Shown piece by piece: positions 18,253-26,275 of a DNA stretch of 64,000 bases. The notes under the pieces were generated by a model. That model made no database searches and had not been told where the DNA came from. It saw only the letters and a program-made list of their open reading frames with translations. The DNA comes from Candidatus Aalborgicola danicus (lineage in GTDB: Bacteria; Pseudomonadota; Gammaproteobacteria; Burkholderiales; Burkholderiaceae_C). The DNA lies in NCBI GenBank assembly GCA_016703945.1, contig JADJBC010000007.1:1-64000 (forward strand), in the 5' to 3' direction. Made by a program: the position numbers and the translations under genes. Each line of letters starts with the position of its first letter. Position 1 is the first letter of the stretch.

Positions 18253-19726
18253 GGGTGCAGGCCCAATACTGTTCAGATAGAACATTTATTGGCACAATCT
18301 CACTCCATCAACGCTTTGATGGAGTCACCCAATGGCGCGAACCAGCAAGACCCTGCCGGCCAAGATTGATATTGCACATCTGATCAGCGCCGGCGTATTG
18401 GCCAGCGCGTGCCCACGGGCGTTGATTGAGGAAGTGCTTACCCAGACCGACAAAGCCAGCAAGCGTGAACGGCTGTTGCCGGCTCCTGCGGTTGTTTACT
18501 ACGTGATGGCACTGGCATTGTGGCGCGAAGCGCCACTGGAGGAGGTGCTGCGCGTCGTTTGCGAAGGCCTGCAATGGATGGGTGGCGGCCAGGCTGATGC
18601 AGTGCAAGCCAGCAAGTCAGCCATTTCTCAAGCACGCACCCGGTTGGGGCCAGAGGTAATGCGCCAACTGGCGTTGCGCGTATTGCGCCCGTTGGGCGTG
18701 GTTGGTGCACCCGGCACGTGGTACCGGGGCCTGCGCATCATGGCGCTGGACGGCAGCTCCATGGATGTGGCCGACGAAGTGGCCAACGCCGAATTCTTCG
18801 GCTATCCGGGCAACTCGCAAGGCAATGGCGCCTTTCCCCAACTGCGCATACTCGCACTGGTGGAGTGTGGCACGCATGCGGTGGTGGCTGCCAGCATGGC
18901 GCCCTTTCTTAAGAGTGAGCAGGCCATGGCGGCCCAATTGCTGGAGCGGCTTGCGCCTGACATGTTGGTGCTGGCTGATCGCAACTTCTACGGCTTCAAG
19001 CTCTGGCAAAAGGCTTGCACCACTGGCGCACGGATGCTTTGGCGGATGAAAGCCAGCCAACGATTGCCGCGCGAACAAATACTCAGCGACGGCTCGTACC
19101 TCAGCACCGTCTTTGACAGTGAGGACCGCGCGCGACGCAAGCCACAAATCGTGCGGGTAATCGAATACACACTCAACAACTCAGCCACGCCAGTGCTAGA
19201 CAGCTATCGACTGATGACCAACATCCTGGACCCCGATGCGGCGCCAGCGCTGGAGTTGGCTGCGCTGTATCACGAACGTTGGGAGATCGAGAGCGTCTTT
19301 GACGAACTCAAGACTCACTTGCGCGGCAACAGCACGGTGCTGCGCAGCAAAACCCCGGATTTGGTGCAACAGGAGCTTTGGGGGTTGCTGTTGGCCCACT
19401 TCGCCATCCGCCAACTCATGGCGCAAGCGGCCTGGTCGCGTGGTCTGGATCCGGATCGATTAAGTTTTACCCACGCAGTGCGCGTGATCAAACGCAAGAT
19501 GCCGCAAGCTGCGGCTGTTCCCCCCTAAACGATTGATAGCTTGGCGCAAGGCTCTGTTTGATGAGATTGCCCAAGGGCTTTGCGTCAGCAGTCGGGGTCG
19601 CTTGAATCCACGCGGTGTCAGAAAAAGGATTCACGATTACCACCTCCGACATCGTGGTGAGCCACTTAAATTGCCACACGCACCAATGCCTGTGTTGATT
19701 ATATGAACAGTATTGGGGTGCAGGCC
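18253..19726. mobile_element. Complete IS4-family insertion sequence with 11-bp target duplication
   Basis: The element spans 18264-19715 (1452 bp) and ends in perfect 12-bp inverted repeats CAATACTGTTCA (18264-18275) and TGAACAGTATTG (19704-19715). It is flanked by the direct repeat GGGTGCAGGCC at 18253-18263 and 19716-19726. The one transposase gene, its DDE motif, the size and an 11-bp duplication all fit IS4. The exact duplication suggests a recent insertion with no later rearrangement at this site. Confidence 0.9.
18332..19528 (+). CDS. IS4-family transposase, C-terminus cut by a frameshift
   Basis: 398 residues from ATG 18332. An N-terminal IS4 helix domain is followed by the DDE nuclease: Asp in ALDGSSMD, Asp in LVLADRNFYG, and the IS4 signature Y-x2-R-x3-E-x6-K in YHERWEIESVFDELK. 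The reading ends at TAA after a run of six C (19520-19525). With five C, translation would continue about 58 residues through WRKALFDEIAQG and RLNPRGVRKR, a typical IS4 C-terminus, to TGA 19704-19706 inside the right terminal repeat. The full protein would be about 456 residues. The indel may be real, programmed slippage, or an error. Confidence 0.9.
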   Translation: MARTSKTLPAKIDIAHLISAGVLASACPRALIEEVLTQTDKASKRERLLPAPAVVYYVMALALWREAPLEEVLRVVCEGLQWMGGGQADAVQASKSAISQARTRLGPEVMRQLALRVLRPLGVVGAPGTWYRGLRIMALDGSSMDVADEVANAEFFGYPGNSQGNGAFPQLRILALVECGTHAVVAASMAPFLKSEQAMAAQLLERLAPDMLVLADRNFYGFKLWQKACTTGARMLWRMKASQRLPREQILSDGSYLSTVFDSEDRARRKPQIVRVIEYTLNNSATPVLDSYRLMTNILDPDAAPALELAALYHERWEIESVFDELKTHLRGNSTVLRSKTPDLVQQELWGLLLAHFAIRQLMAQAAWSRGLDPDRLSFTHAVRVIKRKMPQAAAVPP

Positions 19727-19790
19727 GCACTCCCGGTGCAAGCTACACCGTCCGCTGCACGCGAACCACGACGCAGCACCCTGAGTCGCA

Positions 19791-19836
19791 TCAAAAACGA
19801 TAGCGCCTCACCCATATTTCGCGAGGGCTACAACCA
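19791..19836 (+). repeat. Dispersed ~48-bp repeat, copy L (degenerate)
   Basis: GATAGCGCCTCACCCATATT then TCGCGAGGGCTACAACC. The first arm is decayed, but the CATATT and CGAGGGCT parts match the family. It lies between the IS4 element and the hicAB operator. Confidence 0.5.
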
Positions 19837-19874
19837 AAACCGACATAACTCTTTTTGTGTTCCTTCATGCCAAT

Positions 19875-19928
19875 TTGCAATCAAATAGTGATTGCAATAT
19901 TCAATGCATCCCACCACAATTGCAATCA
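19875..19928. promoter_or_regulatory. hicAB operator with three half-sites
   Basis: TTGCAATCA (19875-19883) and its exact reverse complement TGATTGCAA (19889-19897) form a perfect inverted repeat with a 5-bp spacer. A third TTGCAATCA (19920-19928) ends on the first base of the hicA start codon. HicB-type antitoxins autorepress through such inverted repeats. The third site would also cover the hicA translation start region. Confidence 0.65.
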
Positions 19929-20182
19929 TGAACAGCAAGCACACAAAGACGCTGAAAGCGATATTTGCAAAGCCTGCTGCCAGCAATATCAAATTTTCAG
20001 ACATTGAGGCGCTTGTTATTGCTATGGGTGGCGAAGTGCGTGAAGGCGATGGTTCTCGGGTTGCCTTGCTGCTTGGCGGTGGCGTCAAGCATGCCCACCG
20101 TCCGCATCCGGGCAAAGAGGCAAAACAGTACCAAGTCAAGGAAATCAAAGAATGGCTTACTGCCATAGGAGTAAAGGTATGA
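19928..20182 (+). CDS. hicA: HicA-type toxin (mRNA interferase)
   Basis: 84 residues from ATG 19928; an in-frame ATG at 19892 would run back through the operator. HicA folds as a dsRNA-binding-like domain and cleaves mRNA with a catalytic His. Seen: KFSDIEALVIAMGGEV (family FxDVExLLxxLGFE-like helix), a glycine-rich turn SRVALLLGGG, and HRPHPGKEAKQYQVKEIKEWL with the expected HxPHP-type segment. It overlaps hicB by ATGA, so the two are translationally coupled, toxin first. Confidence 0.85.
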   Translation: MNSKHTKTLKAIFAKPAASNIKFSDIEALVIAMGGEVREGDGSRVALLLGGGVKHAHRPHPGKEAKQYQVKEIKEWLTAIGVKV

Positions 20183-20517
20183 GCAGCATGACGTACAAGG
20201 GCTACACCGCCCGTATCGAGTTTGCTGAAGGTGACGGTATCTTTTGGGGCAAAGTGCTTGGCTTGCCCGCCAACACCAGCATAACTTTTGAGGGCGAAAC
20301 GGTTGCGCAGTTGACGCAAGATTTCCACAACGCGGTGGATTTCTACATTGCAGACTGCGCCAAAGCTGGCAAAGAAGCACTCAAGCCTGCTAGTGGCAAG
20401 CTGATGCTGCGGGTTTCTCCTGAAGTTCACAGTGCTGCGCTGATAGCAGCACAGGCACACGGGTTAAGCCTGAACCAATGGGCTGCCAAAGCGTTGCAGG
20501 AAGCCGCGCAGGCGTAG
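20179..20517 (+). CDS. hicB: HicB-type antitoxin
   Basis: 112 residues from ATG 20179, overlapping the hicA stop. The N-terminal partial RNase H-like HicB fold is visible (YKGYTARIEFAEGDGIFWGKVLGLP, then ITFEGETVAQLTQDFHNAVDFYI). It is followed by a C-terminal ribbon-helix-helix DNA-binding segment (GKLMLRVSPEVHSAALIAAQ, LSLNQWAAKALQE). It should neutralise HicA and repress the operon through the upstream operator. Confidence 0.88.
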   Translation: MSSMTYKGYTARIEFAEGDGIFWGKVLGLPANTSITFEGETVAQLTQDFHNAVDFYIADCAKAGKEALKPASGKLMLRVSPEVHSAALIAAQAHGLSLNQWAAKALQEAAQA

Positions 20518-20583
20518 TTCGAATCAACATTCCTTGCTTTGTAGTAAGACCGTTTCTATTGACTACATGAATCGGGCCGTCTG

Positions 20584-20631
20584 GAGCGATCCGCATTAGG
20601 TGCCGGTTACACGCAAACCATGGCCACCTAA
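20584..20631 (+). pseudogene. Second PIN-toxin remnant, partial copy of the 18.1-kb sequence
   Basis: 39 bp (20584-20622) match 18106-18144 at 35 positions. The frame reads ERSALGAGYTQTMAT and stops, equivalent to ERSASGAGCTQTMTF of the PIN remnant upstream of the IS. No more of the toxin is recognisable here. It lies between hicB and vapB. Confidence 0.5.
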
Positions 20632-20646
20632 TTTTCGGACACTTAT

Positions 20647-20666
20647 ATAATTGTCGATGTAATTAT
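20647..20666. promoter_or_regulatory. Inverted repeat before vapB
   Basis: ATAATT (20647-20652) and AATTAT (20661-20666) are separated by 8 bp, 14 bp before the vapB ATG and just ahead of its TTGGAG ribosome binding site. This is a plausible autoregulatory site for the RHH antitoxin. It is A/T-rich, so chance is possible. Confidence 0.35.
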
Positions 20667-20679
20667 TTGGAGAACTAGC

Positions 20680-20934
20680 ATGTCCCAAGTCACCATCTAC
20701 ATGGACGAAGAGGCTATCGCCAGAGCCAAGGCTTCCGCTGCTGCGGCCAAGCTGTCGCTTAGCGCGTGGATATCTCAGTTGGTCAAGGAGCAAACCTCAG
20801 CCTTGGACGCAAACGGCTACCCTCTGGGGTTTTTTGAGGAAATTGCCGCCCAGGCCAGCGCTTGGCAAGACTTTCCGCTGTCACCGTCGCTGCGTGCGGG
20901 TGACACGCCCGACCTGCCACGCGAAGCCCTGTAA
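20680..20934 (+). CDS. vapB: Ribbon-helix-helix antitoxin of the VapBC pair
   Basis: 84 residues. The N-terminus SQVTIYMDEEAIARAKASAA, then KLSLSAWISQLVKEQ, is a CopG/Arc-type ribbon-helix-helix. The C-terminal 40 residues (FFEEIAAQASAWQDFPLSPS) would wrap the toxin. It is followed after 18 bp by the PIN-domain toxin gene. It binds DNA and VapC, repressing its own operon. Confidence 0.8.
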   Translation: MSQVTIYMDEEAIARAKASAAAAKLSLSAWISQLVKEQTSALDANGYPLGFFEEIAAQASAWQDFPLSPSLRAGDTPDLPREAL

Positions 20935-20952
20935 CGCCTGAGAACACCTAAC

Positions 20953-21351
20953 GTGTTTGCGCTGGACACCAACACCCTCATCTACTTCTTCAAGCAAGAA
21001 GGCCAAGTCGCGTCACACTTGAAAGGCATTCCGGCCAACCAAGTGTTTGTACCCGCCGTGGTGTGGTTCGAACTGGAATATGGCGTACTGCGGTCCAACC
21101 GGCCAGAGTTACAGCGCCGAGGCATGGAGTCGGTACAACGTGCGTACCAGATACTGAACTTTGACGCTGCCAGCGCCAAGTCTGCAGCTCGGATCAAACA
21201 TGCGCTGGACGCGGCGGGCACACCTATCGGGAACTCGGATCTGTTGATTGCCGCCACCGCGCTAGCCAGCGATCTCACTCTGGTTACTCGCAATAGACGA
21301 GAGTTTGAGCGCGTGCCGGGTTTGCGGGTTGAAAACTGGTACGACAATTAG
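20953..21351 (+). CDS. vapC: VapC-type PIN-domain ribonuclease toxin
   Basis: 132 residues from GTG 20953. The acidic PIN active site is complete: Asp in MFALDTNTLIYFF, Glu in VVWFELEYGV, and Asp in IGNSDLLIAATAL, with a later Asp in LASDLTLVTRN. VapC toxins are Mg-dependent nucleases that cut tRNA or rRNA and are held by VapB. It is the complete counterpart of the two decayed PIN fragments nearby, although their sequences differ clearly from it. Confidence 0.9.
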   Translation: MFALDTNTLIYFFKQEGQVASHLKGIPANQVFVPAVVWFELEYGVLRSNRPELQRRGMESVQRAYQILNFDAASAKSAARIKHALDAAGTPIGNSDLLIAATALASDLTLVTRNRREFERVPGLRVENWYDN

Positions 21352-21387
21352 CCTAACTTCCGCGCCCAGCAACTCAGCGTCAAACTG

Positions 21388-21436
21388 GCCTCTAGCCCCC
21401 GTGCAAATTGCCTAATACGCTACTGATTCAATAGCA
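21388..21436 (-). repeat. Dispersed ~48-bp repeat, copy C, upstream of serB
   Basis: On the plus strand it starts GCCTCTAGCCCCCGTGC and ends CTACTGATTCAATAGC, the family's ends with a diverged middle. It finishes 10 bp before the serB ATG, so it forms most of the serB leader. Confidence 0.6.
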
Positions 21437-21446
21437 CTCCAACACC

Positions 21447-22175
21447 ATGCAAGCCACCGAACTCTCCCCTGGCCTCGTCCTGCGCAACTGCACGCCCGGC
21501 AAAAAGCTGTCCGACTTCAAGCTCATCGCCTTCGACATGGACTCCACGCTAATCAACATCGAGTGCATCGACGAGATTGCCGATGCCGTTGGTCGCAAGG
21601 CCGAGGTGGCCGCCATCACCGAGGCCGCCATGCGCGGCGAGATCACCGACTTCAAGGACAGCCTGCGCCGGCGCGTGGCTTTGCTAAAGGGCGTCACCGT
21701 GGCCGACATGGAACGCGTCTACACCGAGCGCCTACGCATCAACCCCGGCGCGGCCGAACTGATTACCGCCTGCAAGGCCGCTGGCATGAAGGTACTGCTG
21801 GTCTCGGGTGGTTTCACCTACTTCGCCAATCGCGTCAAGGAACGTCTGGGCATAGATTTCGCTCGCTCCAACATTCTGGAAGTCGACAGCGGCCCGACCT
21901 GCGGCACGCTGACCGGGCATTTGGTGACCCAAGTCTGGGGCGACATCTGCGATGGCGCGGAAAAGCGCCGCACGCTGCTGGAAGTGGCCTCGCTGATGGG
22001 CATTGAGCCCGGGCAGTGCATCGCCATGGGCGACGGCGCCAACGACTTGCCGATGATGGGCGTGGCCGGACTGTCCGTGGCCTACCATGCCAAACCCAAG
22101 GTGCGCGAGCAAGCCATGGTGTCGATTGAATCCGGCGGTCTGGACCGGCTGCTGGAAGTGGTTCGGCCCGACTGA
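21447..22175 (+). CDS. serB: Phosphoserine phosphatase
   Basis: 242 residues. It is an HAD-superfamily enzyme making L-serine from phosphoserine, the last step of serine synthesis. The nucleophile motif is FDMDSTLINIECIDEIA, followed by motif II LLVSGGFTYFANRV, the Lys in AEKRRTLLE, and motif III MGDGANDLPMM. It lacks the N-terminal ACT region of longer SerB proteins. It starts at ATG 21447. Confidence 0.93.
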   Translation: MQATELSPGLVLRNCTPGKKLSDFKLIAFDMDSTLINIECIDEIADAVGRKAEVAAITEAAMRGEITDFKDSLRRRVALLKGVTVADMERVYTERLRINPGAAELITACKAAGMKVLLVSGGFTYFANRVKERLGIDFARSNILEVDSGPTCGTLTGHLVTQVWGDICDGAEKRRTLLEVASLMGIEPGQCIAMGDGANDLPMMGVAGLSVAYHAKPKVREQAMVSIESGGLDRLLEVVRPD

Positions 22176-22305
22176 GTTCCCCTCCATCACGGCACCCAGC
22201 GCCAATACCGAGTTGTCGGCCGACGGCGCAAAAAAGCTGGGGAGTGTTTGCCTTCAGCTTGCACCAAACGGCTGGATGCAGGTGCAGTGCGGGATCTTAG
22301 AATAA

Positions 22306-22330
22306 AAGCTGTATTTAAAGTGAATGTATT
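22306..22330 (+). promoter_or_regulatory. Possible NsrR-like operator before the iron-sulfur repair gene
   Basis: AAGCTGTATTTAAAGTGAAT, then GTATT, resembles the NsrR half-site pattern (AAG-TG-ATTT followed by an inverted partner), and NsrR commonly controls ytfE/ric genes. The second half matches poorly, so this is tentative. Confidence 0.3.
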
Positions 22331-22372
22331 GATAAAATATACGCTTCATATCAATCTTTAAGGAATACGAGC

Positions 22373-23116
22373 ATGAACGCTAGGCAACCGCTGGCATCCA
22401 CTACGCCAGATCGCACAGAACAATCCTTGGGAAGCATCGCCGTCCAGTTGCCCGGCGCAACGGCTGTTTTTCGAGAGTTGAAGCTGGATTTTTGTTGCAA
22501 CGGCCACGTCAGCCTGCGACAAGCCGTTCAGGACAAAAATCTGAGTCTGGCCGAGGTTGTGAACCAATTGAACGCATTGGAGCACTGCGAAGATCTGCCC
22601 GATGAATTGACAGCAACTGACCTGGTTGACCACATCATTGCCCGCTACCACGACGTGCACCGAACCCAACTGCCGGAGTTGATCCGCATGGCCCACCGGG
22701 TGGAAACCGTGCACCAGAACAACCCGAACGTTCCAGCCGGACTGGCAAAGCTTCTTGAAAGCATTCGAGACGACTTGCTGGACCACATGGTGAAGGAAGA
22801 AACTATTCTGTTCCCGCTCTTCAAGTCGGGTGGTAACCCGCAGATAGGTCAACCAATTGGCATGATGCGCGCCGAACATATCAGCCACGGGGAGGCCATG
22901 GACCATGTCAACGCGCTCACTAACGACGCCACGCCACCGGCTGGCGCATGCAATACCTGGCGCGCGCTGTATCTGGGTATCGCCCAGTTCAACGAAGACC
23001 TCATCAACCACATCCACCTGGAAAACAATGTGTTGTTTCCCGCGTTCGAAACGGCAATCGCGCCCGCAACGCGCTCAGGTTGCGGCGGCGGTGGCAACGG
23101 CTGCGGCTGCCATTAA
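22373..23116 (+). CDS. ytfE: Di-iron iron-sulfur-cluster repair protein (RIC/YtfE/ScdA)
   Basis: 247 residues. YtfE restores Fe-S clusters after nitric oxide or oxidative damage. The N-terminal ScdA_N segment ends FRELKLDFCCNGHVSL with the conserved Cys pair. The hemerythrin-like di-iron core has His/Glu ligands in DHIIARYHDVHRTQL, DHMVKEETILFPLF, HISHGEAMDHV and INHIHLENNVLFP. The tail GCGGGGNGCGCH is Gly/Cys-rich and could bind metal. Preceded by AAGGAATACG. Confidence 0.92.
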   Translation: MNARQPLASTTPDRTEQSLGSIAVQLPGATAVFRELKLDFCCNGHVSLRQAVQDKNLSLAEVVNQLNALEHCEDLPDELTATDLVDHIIARYHDVHRTQLPELIRMAHRVETVHQNNPNVPAGLAKLLESIRDDLLDHMVKEETILFPLFKSGGNPQIGQPIGMMRAEHISHGEAMDHVNALTNDATPPAGACNTWRALYLGIAQFNEDLINHIHLENNVLFPAFETAIAPATRSGCGGGGNGCGCH

Positions 23117-23124
23117 AGTGATTG

Positions 23125-23769
23125 TCAGCCCGCAGCCAACTGGCGCAGGGCCTGCTCAAACACTTCCGGCGGTTGCCCGCCGGAGATCAGGTGGCGGTCG
23201 TTAATGACCACGGCCGGCACCGAGTGGATGCCCTGTTCCAGATAAAACTGCTCCTGCTTGCGGACTTCGGCTGCAAATTCATCCTTGGCCAGGATCTCGG
23301 ATGCGCGCTGCGCATCCAGGCCCACCTCGCCCGCCAGTCGCACCAGCACAACATGGTTGCTGGGGTCTTCACCATCCGTGAAATAGGCCTTGAGCAAGGC
23401 TTTTTTCAAAGCCAATTGGTGCCCCTCGATTTCCGCCCAATGCAGCAGGCGGTGCGCATCGAAGGTGTTGTAGATCCGCGAGCGTTTGTCCAGGTTAAAG
23501 ACAAAACCCAATTCAGCACCCCGTGCGCGTATGGTTTCCCGAATGGCAGCAGCCTGTTCAGGCGTCGAGCCATACTTGCGGCTCAGATGTTCGGTCGTGT
23601 CTTCGCCTTGCGGAGCCATGTGGGGGTTCAATTCGAACGGTTGAAACCGGATATCCACCTGAACGCCGGGGCCTACACGGTCCAGCGCTGTCTGCAGGGA
23701 CGCCAGTCCCACCGCACACCAGGGGCAGGAAACATCGGACACAAAATCAATTTTCAACTTCTTTGTCAT
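23125..23769 (-). CDS. DsbA-family oxidoreductase, FrnE-like
   Basis: 214 residues. Thioredoxin-fold DsbA domain with active site CPWC (SDVSCPWCAVG). A helical insertion and the cis-Pro loop HSVPAVVIND follow, matching the FrnE/2-hydroxychromene-2-carboxylate isomerase-like group. There is no signal peptide, so it is cytoplasmic. It is convergent with ytfE, with only 8 bp between their stops. Exact substrate unknown. Confidence 0.85.
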   Translation of the reverse strand: MTKKLKIDFVSDVSCPWCAVGLASLQTALDRVGPGVQVDIRFQPFELNPHMAPQGEDTTEHLSRKYGSTPEQAAAIRETIRARGAELGFVFNLDKRSRIYNTFDAHRLLHWAEIEGHQLALKKALLKAYFTDGEDPSNHVVLVRLAGEVGLDAQRASEILAKDEFAAEVRKQEQFYLEQGIHSVPAVVINDRHLISGGQPPEVFEQALRQLAAG

Positions 23770-23925
23770 GCTCGATCCTTAACGAATGTCTGCACATGGG
23801 GACGGTCAGACTGATTTCACCAGTGTAGGCGTGCACAAGTTCTGAAACAGCATCCCAGCGCAGGGGCGCTAGTCGATATTTTCATGTCACAGGATTGACG
23901 TCCGCCGTCTGGCCGACAATAGCCC

Positions 23926-25192
23926 ATGCCTTTTCTTTCCCTCGGTTTATCTCCCGCCCTTGCGCAGGCCGCCCAAGCAATGGGCTTTTCCGACCCCACC
24001 CCTATCCAGTCCGCAGCCATTCCGGTTATTTTGCGCGGTACCGATGTGGTGGGATCCGCACAAACCGGGTCCGGAAAAACGGCCGCGTTTGCCTTGCCCC
24101 TGTTGCAGCGCCTGCAAGAATTGCCGCCCGAGAACCGCCACCAGTATGGGCGTGCGGTGCGGTCGCTGATTGTGGTGCCGACCCGTGAGTTGGCAGCGCA
24201 AGTGGGCGAAGTGGTGCGCGGCTTGGCGCAGGCGCTGCCGCAACCGCCCAAAGTGGTGGTTGCGTCCGGTGGCGTTTCGATCAACCCCCAAATGCTGGCT
24301 TTGCGGGGCGGCGCCGACGTGCTGGTCGCCACGCCGGGGCGCTTGCTCGATTTGGTCGGTCAAAATGCCGTGCAGTTGGCTACGGTGCGCCTGTTGGTAC
24401 TGGACGAAGCGGACCGCCTGCTGGACCTTGGGTTTGCCGAGGAATTGGCGCGCGTGATAACGCTACTGCCACCCCGACGCCAAAATCTGTTTTTCTCGGC
24501 CACTTTCCCACCCGAAGTGCGTGGGTTGGCAGGTCGCCTGCTGCACGATCCCATCGACATTACCGTACCCGTCGAAGAACAAGCCCAACCTGAGATCAGC
24601 CAACGGGCCATCGCGGTTGATGCCGGCAAACGCACCCAGTTGCTGCGACACCTGATCAAAAGCCAGGGGTGGACACGGTGCTGGTGTTTGTGGCAACCAA
24701 ATACGCGGCAGAACTGGTGGCCGAGAAGCTCTACAAAGCCAAGATTTATGCCACCGCTTTCCATGGTGACTTGAGCCAGGGTGCACGCAAGCAGGTGTTG
24801 GCGGAGTTCAAGGACGAACAATGGAAGTGGTCATCACGACGGATTTGGCGTCGCGCGGCATTGATATCGCCAAACTCCCGGTGGTCGTCAACTTCGACCT
24901 GCCCCGCTCAGCCGTGGACTATGTGCACCGCATCGGACGCACCGGGCGCGCAGGTGAGCCCGGCCTGGCCGTGAGTTTTGTCAGCGCCGATACCGAGGCC
25001 CATTTCCGACTGATTGCAAAACGCCAAGGCTTGCCAGTCGTCCTGGAGCAGATCGCAGGTTTCGAGCCGACCGATATCGCCACCCCCATTACTCCACCCG
25101 TGGCCGCCGACAAAGGTGGCATTAAAGGCAAACGGCCGAGCAAGAAAGACAAACTGCGGGCCGCCGCGGCCCAATCCAAACCACTTGCCTGA
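23926..25192 (+). pseudogene. rhlE: DEAD-box RNA helicase (RhlE-like), two frameshifts
   Basis: The first frame carries the Q-motif (MGFSDPTPIQSAAIP), motif I AQTGSGKTAAF, motif Ia PTRELAAQV, DEAD box as LDEADRLLDLGF, and SAT. Near 24667 one G is missing from a G run, so VLVFVATKYAAELV and HGDLSQGARKQVLAEF continue in another frame. Near 24825 one A is missing, and ITTDLASRGIDIAKLP and HRIGRTGRAG lie in a third. Joined, the protein is about 422 residues with a basic tail, full length for RhlE-type helicases that remodel rRNA or mRNA. Both deletions are in homopolymers; error is likely. Confidence 0.88.
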
Positions 25193-25235
25193 CCGCGCCA
25201 GGAAAGCGGGTCGGTCGGGTTTATCGCAGCCTTGT

Positions 25236-25877
25236 TCAGGGTTTGAGGGTTGCCGCCTTGCGGTCTTGCGCGACCTTTTGTGCACTTGGCCGTTCACCAA
25301 TCATTTTGATGTAGGGCTTGTAGTCAACACCAGCAGCAAGTAACAAGTCCTCGCCGTAGATGGCTTTGGTTGCCATGCCGACCAAGGGCAGGCTGCAAAA
25401 CGCCGCGCAATCTGCCAGCGTAAAGCTGTCGCCGGCCACATAGGGGGAAAATTTCAACAAACGCTTGGCACCCGCGATATTTTTCTCAAGCTGTTTTCGA
25501 ACCCGTGCTTGTGTGTTTTCGCTGACAGTGCCGCCAAAAAAAGCCTGGGTGTACAACTCGCGCACCACTAACTCCAGGTGCAGTTCGATAAAAATAGCCA
25601 ATTCCCGCACCTTGGCGGCCGCAAACGGATCGGCAGGCATCAGCGGTGGATTCGGGTAGGCCGCCTCAATGTATTCCAGAATGGCCTCACTCTCACACAA
25701 GCTGCCTTGCGGTGTGCGGATGTAGGGAATTTTGCCCAAAGGTGAACACGACAACACGTCTTCATCCGTGCGACCGGTTTTGACATGTTCTTCAACAAAC
25801 GCGACATCTTTTTCCAAGAGTGCGAGTTTGACCTTGTTGTAATAGTTGGAAACCGCAAAACCACACAGCGTCAACAT
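25236..25877 (-). CDS. Glutathione S-transferase family protein
   Basis: 213 residues, intact. The thioredoxin-like N-terminal domain is LTLCGFAVSNYYNKVKLAL, with the cis-Pro KIPYIRT and the glutathione-binding ESEAILEYIE. The C-terminal helical domain has FTLADCAAFC, the conserved N-capping region. Cytosolic GSTs conjugate glutathione to electrophiles; substrate unknown. It is convergent with the helicase gene, and intact between two frameshifted neighbours. Confidence 0.88.
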   Translation of the reverse strand: MLTLCGFAVSNYYNKVKLALLEKDVAFVEEHVKTGRTDEDVLSCSPLGKIPYIRTPQGSLCESEAILEYIEAAYPNPPLMPADPFAAAKVRELAIFIELHLELVVRELYTQAFFGGTVSENTQARVRKQLEKNIAGAKRLLKFSPYVAGDSFTLADCAAFCSLPLVGMATKAIYGEDLLLAAGVDYKPYIKMIGERPSAQKVAQDRKAATLKP

Positions 25878-25912
25878 AGAAAAATCTCCTCAAAAACAAT
25901 GGATAAGGGCCA

Positions 25913-26218
25913 TCAAACCGGCTGCTGACCCGCAGGCCGCGCGTTACGGCGACCATGTGAAGCCAGGATTTCCACATAAAACTGCTCGCCGCCTGCGCTG
26001 GCGATGCCGTCGATCAGCTCCGTCAGCGTGGCAAAGTGGACCACAACGGCCTGCGCCTCAGTAGCACCAAAGCGACAATCAAAATCCCAAAAGTCGACGC
26101 CTTCAGGCAGTGCGCGGCGACGTTCACGCTTGACGTACTTGCGAATCTCATGTTTGACCGCGTCGAGCACGCGGTCACGGTTCTTGCCTTCGATAGTCAG
26201 TTTGAATGTTTTTTTCAT
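25913..26218 (-). CDS. DUF6172 family protein
   Basis: 101 residues from ATG 26218 (MKKTFKLTIEGKNRDRVLDA). A longer frame to 26353 exists but the extra residues look non-coding. KHEIRKYVKRERRRALPEGV and DFWDFDCRFG are characteristic of a small conserved betaproteobacterial family I recall as DUF6172. Very basic in the middle, which suggests nucleic-acid contact, but function is unknown. Divergent from the exonuclease gene. Confidence 0.7.
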   Translation of the reverse strand: MKKTFKLTIEGKNRDRVLDAVKHEIRKYVKRERRRALPEGVDFWDFDCRFGATEAQAVVVHFATLTELIDGIASAGGEQFYVEILASHGRRNARPAGQQPV

Positions 26219-26275
26219 GCCGCGATTATGCTTTGGCAGCCCAAAGTACCCCGTTATCCCGCACACTCCTGCCCC

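Noticed and set aside
22328..22354. TTGAT...ATCAA near the ytfE promoter as an FNR site.
   Set aside because: The halves are 17-18 bp apart; an FNR site needs a 4-bp gap.
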